64,000 bases of DNA from Dermatophagoides farinae (taxonomy: Eukaryota > Arthropoda > Arachnida > Sarcoptiformes > Pyroglyphidae). The notes beneath the pieces were generated by a model, which saw only the letters and a program-made list of their open reading frames with translations, was not told the origin of the DNA and searched no databases. The position numbers and the translations under genes were made by a program. Positions 24,159 to 36,100 of this stretch are shown here, piece by piece. Position 1 is the stretch's first letter; each line of letters starts with the position of its first letter. The stretch lies in assembly GCF_024713945.1 (NCBI RefSeq), contig NC_134683.1, positions 1,726,501 through 1,790,500 on the forward strand, read 5' to 3'.

Positions 24159-24964
24159 TTAGCCAACTATTGTGGAATGATATCTCAAATTAAATGATAA
24201 TTGTCTTTTCTTCCATTTTGGAGAATATTCATTTGGTGTGGATGTGGGCAGTCTTCAACGGATAAATTCGTGGTGTTGGCTGTGTGAGGCCTGTAGTGTT
24301 AGGATGCTCTAAGTTGGAACGTAATTTAAAAAGGTGTTCATTGTGTGGTTTACTTTTCTTAATGAGATAGGTGATGGAGCGATAGCGAATTTTCAGGTCG
24401 ATTGGATCAATGTTCGCCAGAACTAAGGTCGCTTAAGTTGAAATTCGATGACATATATTATATATAGTTTTTAATACGTCACGATAATAACTCCCAGATA
24501 TTTCATGTGTTTCATCATTTCGATCTTGGTAACTTTCATCTGGGAATCTATTTCTCCAGTTTTCCATTTCTTCGTGATGATAATTGCTTGCGTTTTATTT
24601 GGTTTGAATTCAATATTGTTGTTTTCGCCCCATTTAGCTATTTTCTCAAACACTTTTTTGGTCCGATACTCGTATATGTCAAGATTTTCGTGAGATACTT
24701 TCAGAAAAGACAAAATATTTATCCAAAAAAATCGACTACAACACAATGATCCATTTAATTTAATTTAATTATCTGTCTCTGATCACGGAAAGTTGAACAA
24801 AATAAATTTTTCTGTACTTATTGATCAGTAACATATCTAGGATCGCAAAATTTTTTCTTGCTCATTTTGTGAAACAGTTCGCAATTTTTTTTTCATCAAT
24901 TTAATTTTGTTTAAGTCTTTGAATGTTTTTATGCAAAAACATTTTTCGTATTTTTTGAAAAAAA
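24159..24964. other. Spacer 5-6 of the array, containing a LINE fragment
   Basis: The first about 50 bp are the shared 3' flank. Positions about 24229-24710 are a minus-strand LINE relic, annotated separately. From about 24712 the conserved upstream block resumes (ATTTATCC, A run, ACACAATGATCCATTTAATT, ATCTGTCTCTGATCACGGAA, TTGATCAGTAACATATCTAG, GATCGCAAAATTTTTTCTTG) and leads into gene 6. Confidence 0.65.
24229..24710 (-). mobile_element. Dead non-LTR (LINE) retrotransposon fragment, reverse-transcriptase C-terminal region
   Basis: On the minus strand, residues read from about 24705 down to 24471 give T-K-K-V-F-E-K-I-A-K-W-G-E-N-N-N, then F-K-P-N-K-T-Q-A-I-I-I-T and H-M-K-Y-L-G-V-I-I. These are the post-catalytic W...N..K(T)..hhh and KYLGVhh motifs of Jockey/R1-like LINE reverse transcriptases. 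After a break, a second frame ending with a TGA at 24229-24231 reads T-L-V-L-A-N-I-D-P-I-D-L-K-I-R, like the (v)LAGhhPLDL motif after LINE RT. Stops and a frameshift separate the two pieces and the YADD core is absent, so the element is inactive. It lies opposite to the receptor genes. Confidence 0.75.
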
Positions 24965-26296
24965 ATGAAGATAACATTTCTGAATTTGGATAAATATCGA
25001 AATATTCAAATATCGGATATATTTCATTGTGGATTTAAATATTGGAAAAATTATACTCTACGTTGTGAATATTCATTGTATGAATATCAATATCGAATCA
25101 TTTCGAAACGATTCAAATTTTTTCGCCGTAATATATGGATATCATTCAATGCATGGGCAGGAATTCTATTCTTATTGGCAATGATTTGGGAACCATTCAA
25201 GGATTTAATCATCGGAAATGAACATTATAAACGTATGGTCGATTGTGAAAGAACCGATCTATTAATTATCTTTGGAGCCATTGCTTTTTCAACTTTTGAA
25301 TTAATGTGGTTACATTTATTCAAAAATTTTCATCGTTATCGTTCATCAATGGATGATTATCTGGTTAACAATATCGATTATGATGAAAAACAATTAGCAC
25401 CAACATTGCAGCAATATTTACGAAAGTTTTTTATAATTTCCGATATAATTACCGATCTATTACGTCGATTATTATCGTATCTCATCACATTAACGTTGTT
25501 GATATACATAATTTTCGGTTGCAATTTATATCAGGATAGTCAAATTAACTTATTTCAATTGATCATAAGTATTCCATTATTTTCATTTTTTTGCCGTTAT
25601 ACTAAAAATCGTGCAGAAAATTTTATGTTACTAAGTTTCATATTATTTTTAGTAGAATTTCATAAAGTGCGACTAAAACAATTGATGTTAAAATCACAAA
25701 AAACATTAAAACAAAAATCAACGAATTCTCATTGTCACTATGGCCATCGGCTGTTTAATCTCAAAGAAAAAATGAAAAAAATATTTTGGAATCGTTTTCA
25801 TATTGAATATGTAAATCTGTATGCCAAAACGGCACAACTTAATCGTACAGTCAGTTTAATACTTTTTTATATGGAAACTGTAGCCAAATTTTCCATCATG
25901 GTTTCTTGTGTATTCATCAGTCGGCAGTTTAAAATTAATTGGTTCAACTCATCATCCTTAATGACTATAATGGGCTTTTTCTTTCTAATGGTAGGTATGA
26001 ATTCCCTAATCGCAACTCTACCATCATATGATCAGAAATGTGGCCAATTTATTCTTTATGATTTGGCTCGTTCACAATGGCATCGTTTTCGAATGGTCAA
26101 TCAATCCACAAATGTCAGTTTATTATGGCGACATTGGATCAAATCTAATCTATTCGTACAAACAATGACTGAAAATCGTCTTGGTTTTACATGTGGTCAA
26201 TTATTCTTTATTACTAAATCCAAATATACCGAAATATTATTGTTAAATTTACCATTGATATTTCTATTTTACGAGAAAATATGTCTATCACCTTAA
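24965..26296 (+). CDS. Receptor-array gene 6: gustatory-receptor-like protein (subgroup B)
   Basis: Intronless, 443 residues. The N-terminus MKITFLNLDKYRNIQIS aligns with gene 4, and the tail ends K-I-C-L-S-P. Same span pattern and C-terminal block, with N-R-L-G-F-T-C-G-Q in place of N-R-F-G-F-T-C-G-Q. The acidic residue in the usual Y-A-E-T-A-Q-L-N-R-T helix is replaced by Lys (Y-A-K-T), a change not seen in its neighbours. The frame is intact. Its upstream leader is the best reference for deciding the starts of genes 4 and 5. Confidence 0.78.
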   Translation: MKITFLNLDKYRNIQISDIFHCGFKYWKNYTLRCEYSLYEYQYRIISKRFKFFRRNIWISFNAWAGILFLLAMIWEPFKDLIIGNEHYKRMVDCERTDLLIIFGAIAFSTFELMWLHLFKNFHRYRSSMDDYLVNNIDYDEKQLAPTLQQYLRKFFIISDIITDLLRRLLSYLITLTLLIYIIFGCNLYQDSQINLFQLIISIPLFSFFCRYTKNRAENFMLLSFILFLVEFHKVRLKQLMLKSQKTLKQKSTNSHCHYGHRLFNLKEKMKKIFWNRFHIEYVNLYAKTAQLNRTVSLILFYMETVAKFSIMVSCVFISRQFKINWFNSSSLMTIMGFFFLMVGMNSLIATLPSYDQKCGQFILYDLARSQWHRFRMVNQSTNVSLLWRHWIKSNLFVQTMTENRLGFTCGQLFFITKSKYTEILLLNLPLIFLFYEKICLSP

Positions 26297-26832
26297 TTAG
26301 CCAACTATATTGTGAAATGATTTCTATATATTAAATACTAATGGTCTTTTTAGGCTTCTGGAGAAAAGTTTTGTTCCATGGTTTCATTATTCATTGATTT
26401 TGGTGATAATTACATTGAAAAATTGAATCAATTTTTGAAATCTAGTTCAAAAATTGCACAAACACATACACACACACACAAAATACACTAATTGTTCTCT
26501 TCTATTGATGTTTTCAATTTGTTTTTTTTTTTTTTTTGGTTGTCAATAATTTTTATATCTGTGAATTGAATTGAATTCAATATGGTAGACGCAAAGAAAA
26601 AATGAACTACATTTTTCACCTTATTCAATTATTCACTATGTTAAACTAGATTTCATAACAACCATAAAAAAACAATTTTGTTGATTCCATGACTACCATT
26701 ATGAGAAAAAAAAAATTTTCAGTTCTTTCCGGCCAAATTTTTTTCATGTTTTGTCAGATTGCTTTTTTCGTTTGAAAGTGTAAATTCATTGAATTGAATT
26801 TTAAAAAAAATTTCATTCAAATTTTGTTCACA
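26297..26832. promoter_or_regulatory. Spacer 6-7 of the array
   Basis: The first 45 bp are the subgroup-B 3' flank. From about 26383 the sequence is shared with the spacer before gene 8 (from about 28424): TTTTGGTGATAATTACATTG, a CA run here (26464-26480), ATTGAATTCAATATGGTAGA, TTCCATGACTACCATTAT and CATGTTTTGTCAGATT. This is therefore the upstream half of a duplicated subgroup-C unit. Confidence 0.6.
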
Positions 26833-28155
26833 ATGTTAACACGTTCAGAATGGCGGACATTGAATACGATAAGTTATTCAAATTATAAGAAAATTTGCAT
26901 CGATGACATACTATATCGTGGATTCCAATATTGGAAAATATTTTCATTTCGTTTTGAATATTCATTGAATGATTATTGTCAAAAACGTTTGGTACTTAAA
27001 TATTCACAATTTAAACGTGCCATACTGTTAATGATTCAAGCATGGTTGGCAATAATATTACAATCATCATTAGTTATATGGCCAAAAAGTCCATATCTAA
27101 TTGATCTTAAATATACTGAAGAAATATTACATTTACAACGCATTGATATTGTATTCATTCAAACAATTACCTTGTTCATACTTTTAGAATGTATGTGGTT
27201 TCATCTATTCAAGAATATAATTCATTATCGTTCATTTTTCACCAATTTTCTGGTGGCTAATCTACCATTCAATACAAAAAAACTTGATCCAGAATCTATA
27301 AAATATTTAATTCGTTTTTTTTATATTTCAGATTATTTTGCCATTTATTCATATAAAGTATTTCTATTCGGCATCATAAATATGGTCATTGCAGCTACCT
27401 ATTATGCATTTTATCTTTATATTAATGGTCAAATTAAAAGAATTCAATTGATTATTGTAATTCCTATATATATCATATATCTTCGTCACGTTGTATTCGT
27501 TATATGTCAATTATTTGTATCGATAAATTTTCTGGTATTTTTGGTTGGATATTTGACCATTAAATTCCGACGATTATGGAAATCATCACAGGCAATAGTG
27601 ACGAAAAAATTGCCATCAACTGAACATAATGCTACAATTGTATGGAAACGTTTTCATTATGGATATGTAACATTGTATAGTGAAACAGCTAAATTCAATG
27701 GAACCGTACGATCGATATTGTTTTATATGGAAACCATATCAAAATCATCATTGATTATGGCCACTATATTTTATAGTAGACAAAAAGTAATGGGCATTCA
27801 TAATACATTGGTCATTTTGGCTCTTGTGTTTGCATTTGTCTATACAAGCATATTGTTTTCACGTGTTGTATGTATGCCTTCATATAATCAACAATGTACA
27901 ATACATTTATCCAATTGGCTAGCACGTATACAACGAAAACGATTCAGTAATCGTAAAATTCGTAACATATGTAAACGTGTTGTATGGCAACGATTTATTA
28001 AATTAAATTTATTCTTTGAAACAATGATGGAAAATGGATTCGGTTTCACTTGTGGACAAGTGTTTCTGGTTACTAAATATGAATTCTTCAAATTATTCCT
28101 GATGAACATACCGTTTTTTATCTTATTCTATAAAAAGATTTGTTCAATTGATTGA
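26833..28155 (+). CDS. Receptor-array gene 7: gustatory-receptor-like protein (subgroup C)
   Basis: Intronless, 440 residues from the ATG at 26833; the frame is open a little further upstream, but without an ATG. It belongs to the family through the D-I-L-Y-R-G-F-Q-Y-W block, the Y-S-E-T-A-K-F-N-G-T and L-F-Y-M-E-T-I-S-K helix, and N-L-F-F-E-T-M-M-E-N-G-F-G-F-T-C-G-Q near the end. About seven hydrophobic segments are visible. By hand count it differs from gene 8 at about 36 of 440 positions, clustered in the loop near P-S-T-E-H-N and in the sixth span (I-L-A-L-V-F-A-F-V-Y). Confidence 0.78.
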   Translation: MLTRSEWRTLNTISYSNYKKICIDDILYRGFQYWKIFSFRFEYSLNDYCQKRLVLKYSQFKRAILLMIQAWLAIILQSSLVIWPKSPYLIDLKYTEEILHLQRIDIVFIQTITLFILLECMWFHLFKNIIHYRSFFTNFLVANLPFNTKKLDPESIKYLIRFFYISDYFAIYSYKVFLFGIINMVIAATYYAFYLYINGQIKRIQLIIVIPIYIIYLRHVVFVICQLFVSINFLVFLVGYLTIKFRRLWKSSQAIVTKKLPSTEHNATIVWKRFHYGYVTLYSETAKFNGTVRSILFYMETISKSSLIMATIFYSRQKVMGIHNTLVILALVFAFVYTSILFSRVVCMPSYNQQCTIHLSNWLARIQRKRFSNRKIRNICKRVVWQRFIKLNLFFETMMENGFGFTCGQVFLVTKYEFFKLFLMNIPFFILFYKKICSID

Positions 28156-28846
28156 GAAAAAAACTCAATTTATTCATTTTACAGTTATATTGAATTGTTG
28201 TCTTCAACCAACCATTATGCATTCAAATATCGATATTTATAAAAAAAAATGGCGGATCAAATATGGATTTTTCACTTTAACTTTTTCTTCAAAATAAAAT
28301 TCATCTGTATTTCACAGTTAAATTCATTTTTTTCTTGTGAAAAAAATTTACACTTTTATTTTATTTTAATTTGTTCACAATTCGTTTAATTATTTTTGCA
28401 CTAAAGTGTTATTTTCTGGTTTATTATTTTCATTGATTTTGGTGATAATTACATTGAAAAATTAAATCAATTTCTGTCAACTAGATCAAAAATTGTACAA
28501 AGTTGTCTTGGTGGAAAAAATTATTATATTTTCAAAAACAGATTCTTTTCTACACACACATGCACTAATTGTTCTCCTTTATTGATGTTTCCATTATTTT
28601 TTTTTGTCGTCCATAATTTTTATATATCTGAATGCGTATATTGAATTGAATTCAATATGGTAGACGTAAAGACAAAAAAAACAATTTTGTGGATTCCATG
28701 ACTACCATTATTAGAAAAAAAAATTTTCAGTTGTTTCCGGCCAAATTTTTTTTCATGTTTTGTCAGATTAAATTTTTCTTTTGAAAGTGTAAATTCATTG
28801 AATTGAATTGAAAAAAAACAAAAATCTCTTACAAATTTTGTTCACA
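28156..28846. promoter_or_regulatory. Spacer 7-8 of the array, second copy of the subgroup-C upstream block
   Basis: It begins with the 3' flank shared with gene 8 (AACTCAATTTATTCATTTTACAG, GAATTGTTGTCTTCAACCA, AATATCGATATTTATAAAAA). From about 28424 it repeats spacer 6-7. Corresponding positions in the two units are about 2.01 kb apart. No other gene is seen. Confidence 0.6.
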
Positions 28847-30169
28847 ATGTTAACACGTTCAGAATGGCGGACATTGAATACGATAAGTTATTCAAAATAT
28901 AAAAAAATTCGCATTGATGACATACTATATCGTGGTTTCCAATATTGGAAAATATTTTCATTTCGTTTCGATTATTCATTGGATGATTATTGTCAAAAAC
29001 GCTTGGTACTTAAATATTCACAATTTAAACGTGCCATACTGTTAATGATTCAAGCATGGTTGGCAATAATATTACAATCATCATTAGTTATATGGCCAAA
29101 AAGTCCATATTTAATTGATCCTAAATATACTGAAGAAATATTACATTTACAACGTATCGATATCGTATTTATTCAAACGATTACCATGTTTATCATTTTG
29201 GAATGTATGTGGTTTCATCTATTCAAGAATATAATTCATTATCGTTCATTTTTCACCAATTTTCTGGTGGCTAATCTACCATTCAATACAAAAAAACTTG
29301 ATCCAGAATCTATAAAATATTTAATTCGTTTTTTTTATATTTCAGATTATTTTGCCATTTATTCATATAAAGTATTTCTATTTGGCATTATAAATATGGT
29401 CATTGCAGCTACCTATTATGCATTTTATCTTTATATTAATGGTCAAATTAAAACAATTCAATTGATTATTGTAATTCCTATATATATCATATATCTTCGT
29501 CACGTTGTATTCGTTATATGTCAATTATTTGTATCGATAAATTTTCTGGTATTTTTGATTAGATATTTGACCATTAAATTCCGACGATTATGGAAATCAT
29601 CACATTCAATAGTGATGAAAAAATTGCCATCAACTGAACGTAATGATACAATTGTATGGAATCGTTTTCATTATGGATATGTAACATTGTATAGTGAAAC
29701 AGCTAAATTCAATGGAACCGTACGATCAATATTGTTTTATTTGGAAACAATATCAAAATTATCATTGATCATGTCGACTATATTTTATAGTAGACAAAAA
29801 GTAATGGGCATTCATAATACAATGGCTGCTCTGGTTATACTGTTTCTATTTATCTATACAAGCATATTGTATTCACGTGTTGTATGTATGCCTTCATATA
29901 ATCAACAATGTACAATACATTTATCCAATTGGCTAGCACGTATACAACGAAAACGATTCATTAATCGTAATATTCGTACCATATGTAAACGTGTTGTATG
30001 GCAACAATTTATTAAATTAAATTTATTCCTTGAAACAATGATGGAAAATGGTTTTGGTTTCACTTGTGGACAAGTATTTCTGGTTACTAAATATGAATTC
30101 TTCAAATTATTAGTGATGAACATACCGTTTTTTATTTTATTGTACAAAAAGATTTGTTCAATTGATTGA
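28847..30169 (+). CDS. Receptor-array gene 8: gustatory-receptor-like protein (subgroup C)
   Basis: Intronless, 440 residues; a tandem copy of gene 7, offset 2014 bp. Same motifs and spans; the frame is intact. Differences from gene 7 include N-D-T-I-V-W-N-R versus N-A-T-I-V-W-K-R in the middle loop and a fully rewritten stretch around the sixth span (N-T-M-A-A-L-V-I-L-F-L-F). That combination, conserved backbone with a variable loop and span, would fit divergence in ligand response, but this is inference. It is the last gene of the array. Confidence 0.78.
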   Translation: MLTRSEWRTLNTISYSKYKKIRIDDILYRGFQYWKIFSFRFDYSLDDYCQKRLVLKYSQFKRAILLMIQAWLAIILQSSLVIWPKSPYLIDPKYTEEILHLQRIDIVFIQTITMFIILECMWFHLFKNIIHYRSFFTNFLVANLPFNTKKLDPESIKYLIRFFYISDYFAIYSYKVFLFGIINMVIAATYYAFYLYINGQIKTIQLIIVIPIYIIYLRHVVFVICQLFVSINFLVFLIRYLTIKFRRLWKSSHSIVMKKLPSTERNDTIVWNRFHYGYVTLYSETAKFNGTVRSILFYLETISKLSLIMSTIFYSRQKVMGIHNTMAALVILFLFIYTSILYSRVVCMPSYNQQCTIHLSNWLARIQRKRFINRNIRTICKRVVWQQFIKLNLFLETMMENGFGFTCGQVFLVTKYEFFKLLVMNIPFFILLYKKICSID

Positions 30170-33100
30170 GAAAAAAACTCCAATGCATTCATTTTACAGT
30201 TATATTGAATTGTTGTCTTCAACCATCCACTATGCATTCAAATATCGATATTTATAAAAAAAAAAATGGTGGATCAAATATGGATTTTTCATTTTAACTT
30301 TAAAAAAAATTCACCTGAATTTCACAGTCAAATTCATTTTTTTCTTGTGAAAAAAAAAATTTTTTGCACTTTTATTGGATTTTAATTTGTTCACAATTCG
30401 TTTAATTATTTTGACGAAAAAAAAAACAAAAAGTTTTCATTTTACTCAACAATAAAAAGTATATACATACCACTACCAGTACTTTGTTTCGATTTTTCCC
30501 ATATGACACATTTTTATTCACTCATTACCTGGATTGGTGAAAAATATTTTTCAACATGCAAAAAAAAAGAAGTAAAAAATCGATCCATTTATTGGACAAA
30601 AATAGTCTTGTAGGAAAAAAAAACAACGATTAAAATGGATCAATGTGTCACAAAACCGAAAAAAAACTAAAAAATTTACTCATCATCTGGTATCCTGATC
30701 AATTTTTTTTTACCTGATAAAATCTTAAATTTAATCTACGAAATAAAAAAAAAGATTAAACGGATCTTTGACCATCACTATCGTTTTTCTTTTCATTTAT
30801 GTATACATGATGTTTATTTATAGATTCTTTTTTAGCAATCACCAGGTCGCAGCACAACGATCATCATCATCATTAATTATAAATGTCTATCAATTATCAT
30901 TTGTCATCTTGTAAAGTAAAGCCAAAAAAAAAAATCATGGAAAAAAACCTTGTTCATTTTTATCACCAGTTTTCATTCGAATCATCATCATCATCATCAT
31001 CATCATCAATAATCATAAGTTAGTGGTAATGTTTACATACACCAACCGAGATAGTGAACCAAATCAAATCCAATTCAATCAAATCACATACATTACAAAC
31101 AAGGCGACAAATTATGATTATCAAAATGATATTGGTCGTTATTTATTCAAGTCATATTTTACATTTGACATACACGAAAGAATTTAAAAACCAAAATTCT
31201 AAGTGATGAAAACTCATTAAAATGTACACACACACAAACAAGCCAACAAATGGCTTGTTTTATGATTACCATCATCATCATCAACATCATCATCATGATA
31301 CACGCAACAGGTTAATTCATTTGTATGGAATGAATTTTTTTTTCTGTTGCTTCGTAAATGCACTGACACTTTAATTTACACATATAAAAATGGACATTAT
31401 TTTATGATGATGATGATAATGATGATGATGATGATACACCTCCTCATTACAATCATCATCGATTCGATTTACCGGTCAGTTTGATTTATAATAATAATAA
31501 TAATAATAATCACCATCATCATCATCATCATCATCATCATCAGGTGTCGAATCAAATCCAATCGAACAACAACAGTAGATAGACAAGCATTTTTTCACTT
31601 GAAATAATTTTCACCATTCATAATTTATGATTATATAATGTAATCACCATCTTTATGATTATAATGATGATGATGATGATGATCATTGAATTCAAATCAA
31701 ATCAACTATAATAGTATTATTGGATGGATGTGTGAAAAAAAAAACAATTCCAACTTGTAAACATAACAATCGATTATTCGATTACAAGGGCACAATCATC
31801 CTAATCAGGAAAATGCAAAAAAAAACTAATTACAATCATCAAAAAAGAAAAAAAAGAATGATTCAAAATGAAACCAAAAAAAAAAAAAAAAAAATAATCA
31901 AATTTAGTAACATTCTTGGTTGGCATAGTTGAACTTTGTGATCTCATCATCATCAATATATCGAATTGCGTGCATCCGCAAAAAAAAATTTGAAGAGAGA
32001 GGTAGAATAACAGCCAGCTAGTATAACAATCAACACTAACAAAGATGGTAAGTCGGATCACAACGATTTGATCACGAATTCGACACTTTTGAATTTTTCT
32101 TGATTTTTTTTTTCTTATGAGGATCTTTTGTTCTTTGTCGTTCGAATGTTCTCATCATCATTGTTGCTATTACTTTAGTTGTTCATCATCATTATTGTTT
32201 GCTTTTATCATGATGATGATGATGAAAAACGATACAAGAATTTTGTGCATGTGTCGATGATGATGATGATGATGATAGCCACATGTTATGTAATGATAGT
32301 GGAAACAAATAGAAATTGATCTTGTTCTATATCGTTATCATCATCATTGAATGAATGATGAACAGGACAGGAAGTAAAATCCGCCATGGTTTTTCATTTC
32401 AACCAACAACATGCAATTGCATTGAGTTTATACAAAACAAAAATAAAACTGAATAATGGAAATTTGAAACCTGAATATTCAAAAAAAAAAAAAAGAAAAC
32501 CGAAAAAAATACATTACATAAGTTGTTTATATCAGATTACATTCAACATACAGTGATCATTTTCTGATGACAAAAATCTGGCCACACACACACACACATG
32601 ATGATGATTCGTTGTTATCTTCATCATTTTGATCATCATCATCGTTACCCGGAATAGAAGCAGCTTCATTTTGAGGTTTTGTTTTAAATTTAAATTCATT
32701 ATATTTTCATTTATGTTGAACATTGAACTTGAAAATAGATGATTGTCGTCGTTATTGTCTTTAGAAGATATCATTTTTGTTGAATTTTGTTCCACAGACT
32801 ATTCGACATCAATATTTTTTTCGGGTTTAGATTAACGGGATAAATTTGGCCAATGATAAAGTGTTTTGACTGCATCCGTGTCTGTGAACACGAAAGAATT
32901 AATCAGGATTAAGATTTTTTTTTCGCATTCGATAAGATCTCTATTCAAAGAGAGATTATTATTTTATTACTATCCACTTTTGACATCCGGGTTTGAAATG
33001 ATGATGATGATGATGATAGAAATCAGCAAAAAAAAAAAACATCCGAGATTCAATAGTCATGGATGGCCGTGGATTTCCATAGATTCCATTGTTTAATTTC

Positions 33101-36100
33101 TAATCCCATCAGCTTCCAAATAAATAATTTTTGGCCATAGTGATTATCGTCATCATCATCATCATCATCATTTGATGATTAATTCTCGGGAACCCAAAAC
33201 GAATTATTTTTTTTCCTACAAACAAACAAAAAAAATTTAAAATGAAAACCAGTTATGTTTGTTTAGAAAAAAATATTCATACCTCATAATAAAACACACA
33301 CACACACGCACAACAATGGAAGAAGAGATTTTCTTATGACGATTATTTATTTTATTTTTTTTTTTTTTTTTTGATTTGGAGAAATAACAAATGAATTTTG
33401 TTACCATATTTCTATACACATTCATATGGTCCAGATTATAATAATAATAATAATGATTATATGTTGATAATAACTTGAAAAACGAACAAATGAATGAATG
33501 AATGAATGAATGCCAGGTTTGACGGGGTTGAAAACATTTTAAAAATTTTTTTCTTTCTTCATCATCATCTTGATCTTTTTTGATTGTGGCTATCTGTTGT
33601 TGATCATTTTTATGTTTCGATATAGAAATCTAAACGATTCTTATATGAATGATTATCATCATCATCATCATATTTCTTTGATTGAAATGTATTTGTATTC
33701 ACATACGTGACCTTTTCTTCTTTTCATTTGATTTTGGATTCAAAATATCCGATTTTTTTCCATTCACCAATCGTTTATTTGGACAATGATGATGATTTCT
33801 AAAAAAAAAAAAATCTTTTGATGATTGGTTTCTGGCATCCGAAGAATGAGTTTTTTTTCATATACAAATCAAAAAAAAAACGACGACGACGACGAATCAA
33901 TCCAAAATTAAATCCTCGATCATAATCATCATCATCATTCGAATCAAATCAAATCAAATTGTTTGTTTAATTCTCATATATATAAACTGTACATAAATGA
34001 CGTTAGTTCTGGTTTCGATCCTGTGGTATGAAATGATTTCATTTTTTTTTTAATATCAGATTTTGATCACATGCTACTGGAATTGATTAGATTGATTTGT
34101 GATTTTCTTAGAATAGTGATCATTTTTTTTATTCAATCATTGTTTATTGTGCGGAAAAAATTTTTAAACTATCAATAAATCGTTGATTAACATTTGTTTT
34201 TCATTTATGAATGACATGAAACCAGATGGTCAAACATGTCAATCTTGATTGATTGATTGATCGTATGTATGTATACGATGGTATACCGTTCATCATTTAA
34301 TCAATTTGGTTTTTCATTTTTTTTCCGGTTAATTGACCTAGATTAAAATTGACTAATTTTTTTATCCACATTGAAAAACTGAACAACATTTGAACACAAG
34401 AAAAAAATGGATCCAAGAAATTGGTAAGTCAATTTTTTTTCCTTCGAAAACAAAATGAACAATAACCACAAACTGATTTGATTTGTTATCTATAGAGAGA
34501 GAGAGTAAGAAAGTTTTGTTGCATTCATTCAATAAAATTTGTCGTGGTTGATCAAAATCAATTAGAATCATCATCATCATCATCATCATCGTAATAGTAA
34601 TTCCAGTCAAATCATATCATCATTCTTCATCAACTATTACATTATCATCGAGATAATCACAACCAAATAAACCAGTTCAAACAAACATTCTTCTTTTTGT
34701 TGTTGTTGTTGTTTGATACTCGGACAAAAAAAAAATGATGTTCATCGATGATAACAATGATAAACATACTGAATGTGATCATCATCATACAAACATTATT
34801 AAATGATGAAGATACACAATTAATTAATTAATTTTTTGTGTACTTGCTCACTTCATGGTATGTGTGTGTGTGTGTGTGCGTGTTGTCCCTTATAAATTCG
34901 TATTTATAATACAAAATGTTTTTTTTTGTTCATTTCTTATAGATTTTACTATAGTTTCGAATCAGATCGGTAGTTTTATTTATACTTGAATGAAATTCAG
35001 ATCTTTCAAAACGAGCCATACAATCAAACATGATTGTTTCATTCATCGTTCATTCTATAAAAAAAAAATTCATTCCAGATTTTCACATCGATGATGAATG
35101 GTTGAATAAATTAATAATGGTTACTTCAATGATGATGATATTTTTTTTCTGGTCAAGATAATTGATAATTTGTTGGTTGACCATCGTCGACGATTACGAT
35201 GATGATGATGATGATGATAAGACGTGAATGAATGAATAAAAACCATGGATGAACTTGGAAAAAAAACCTGTCGATTATATAATAGAATTTATTTTATTCA
35301 ATACACAATCTCTTTGAACATTTAACACCCTTGTACAACGTTGTTGTTGTTGCTGATATTTTTCTTATTATTCAAGTTCGGGTTTGACCATCAACATCAT
35401 CATCAACTGTCTATATGTCTGATCAAAAGAATTTGATAATTCTGATAAATAGCCAAACATCGATATTGGATGGATTTTTTTTTGTTCGTTGTTTGCCCAT
35501 TTGTTTCACATACAAACAAGATTATTTTCAACAACCATTTTTTACAACTAAATAGAATTAAACACAACTTGTGTGTTTCAATGGATGATTTTTTTCCCGT
35601 AGCAAAATTTCTTTCTTTTTTTTCTCTTCGGATACTCGGTAAAATTCTAGGATGTAATTATCATGTTTGTATGGACTTGTGTTGTATGCACAGGTCAATT
35701 TTATCAGTTTATTGAACGATGGCCATTGACGCTGAATAAATTTGTTGTTGCTGTTTTTTTTTTTACTTTACTTGTTGAAAAGTGCTGATTATCATCATCA
35801 TCATCATCATTATCTAATGTTTGTTTGGGAAAAAAGTACCGTTTTTTTTCGTTTCTGGTAGCCAATTTTTTTCTTTTTCCAAATTAATCGATGATGATCC
35901 ATGGGAATCGAATTCGTATTTCGTTTCTCTCTCATTGATTCTGTCTACCCACTACTTATTTCGATGATCATCATCAAACAAAATTGATATTTTAGATCAA
36001 CAAAGAGGTGTGAATTGATGTTGAAATAACAAAAATGATCAAACTAATAATAAAAAACATTAATAAACGAAGAAAAAAAATTTGGGAGGAGGTGGATGAT

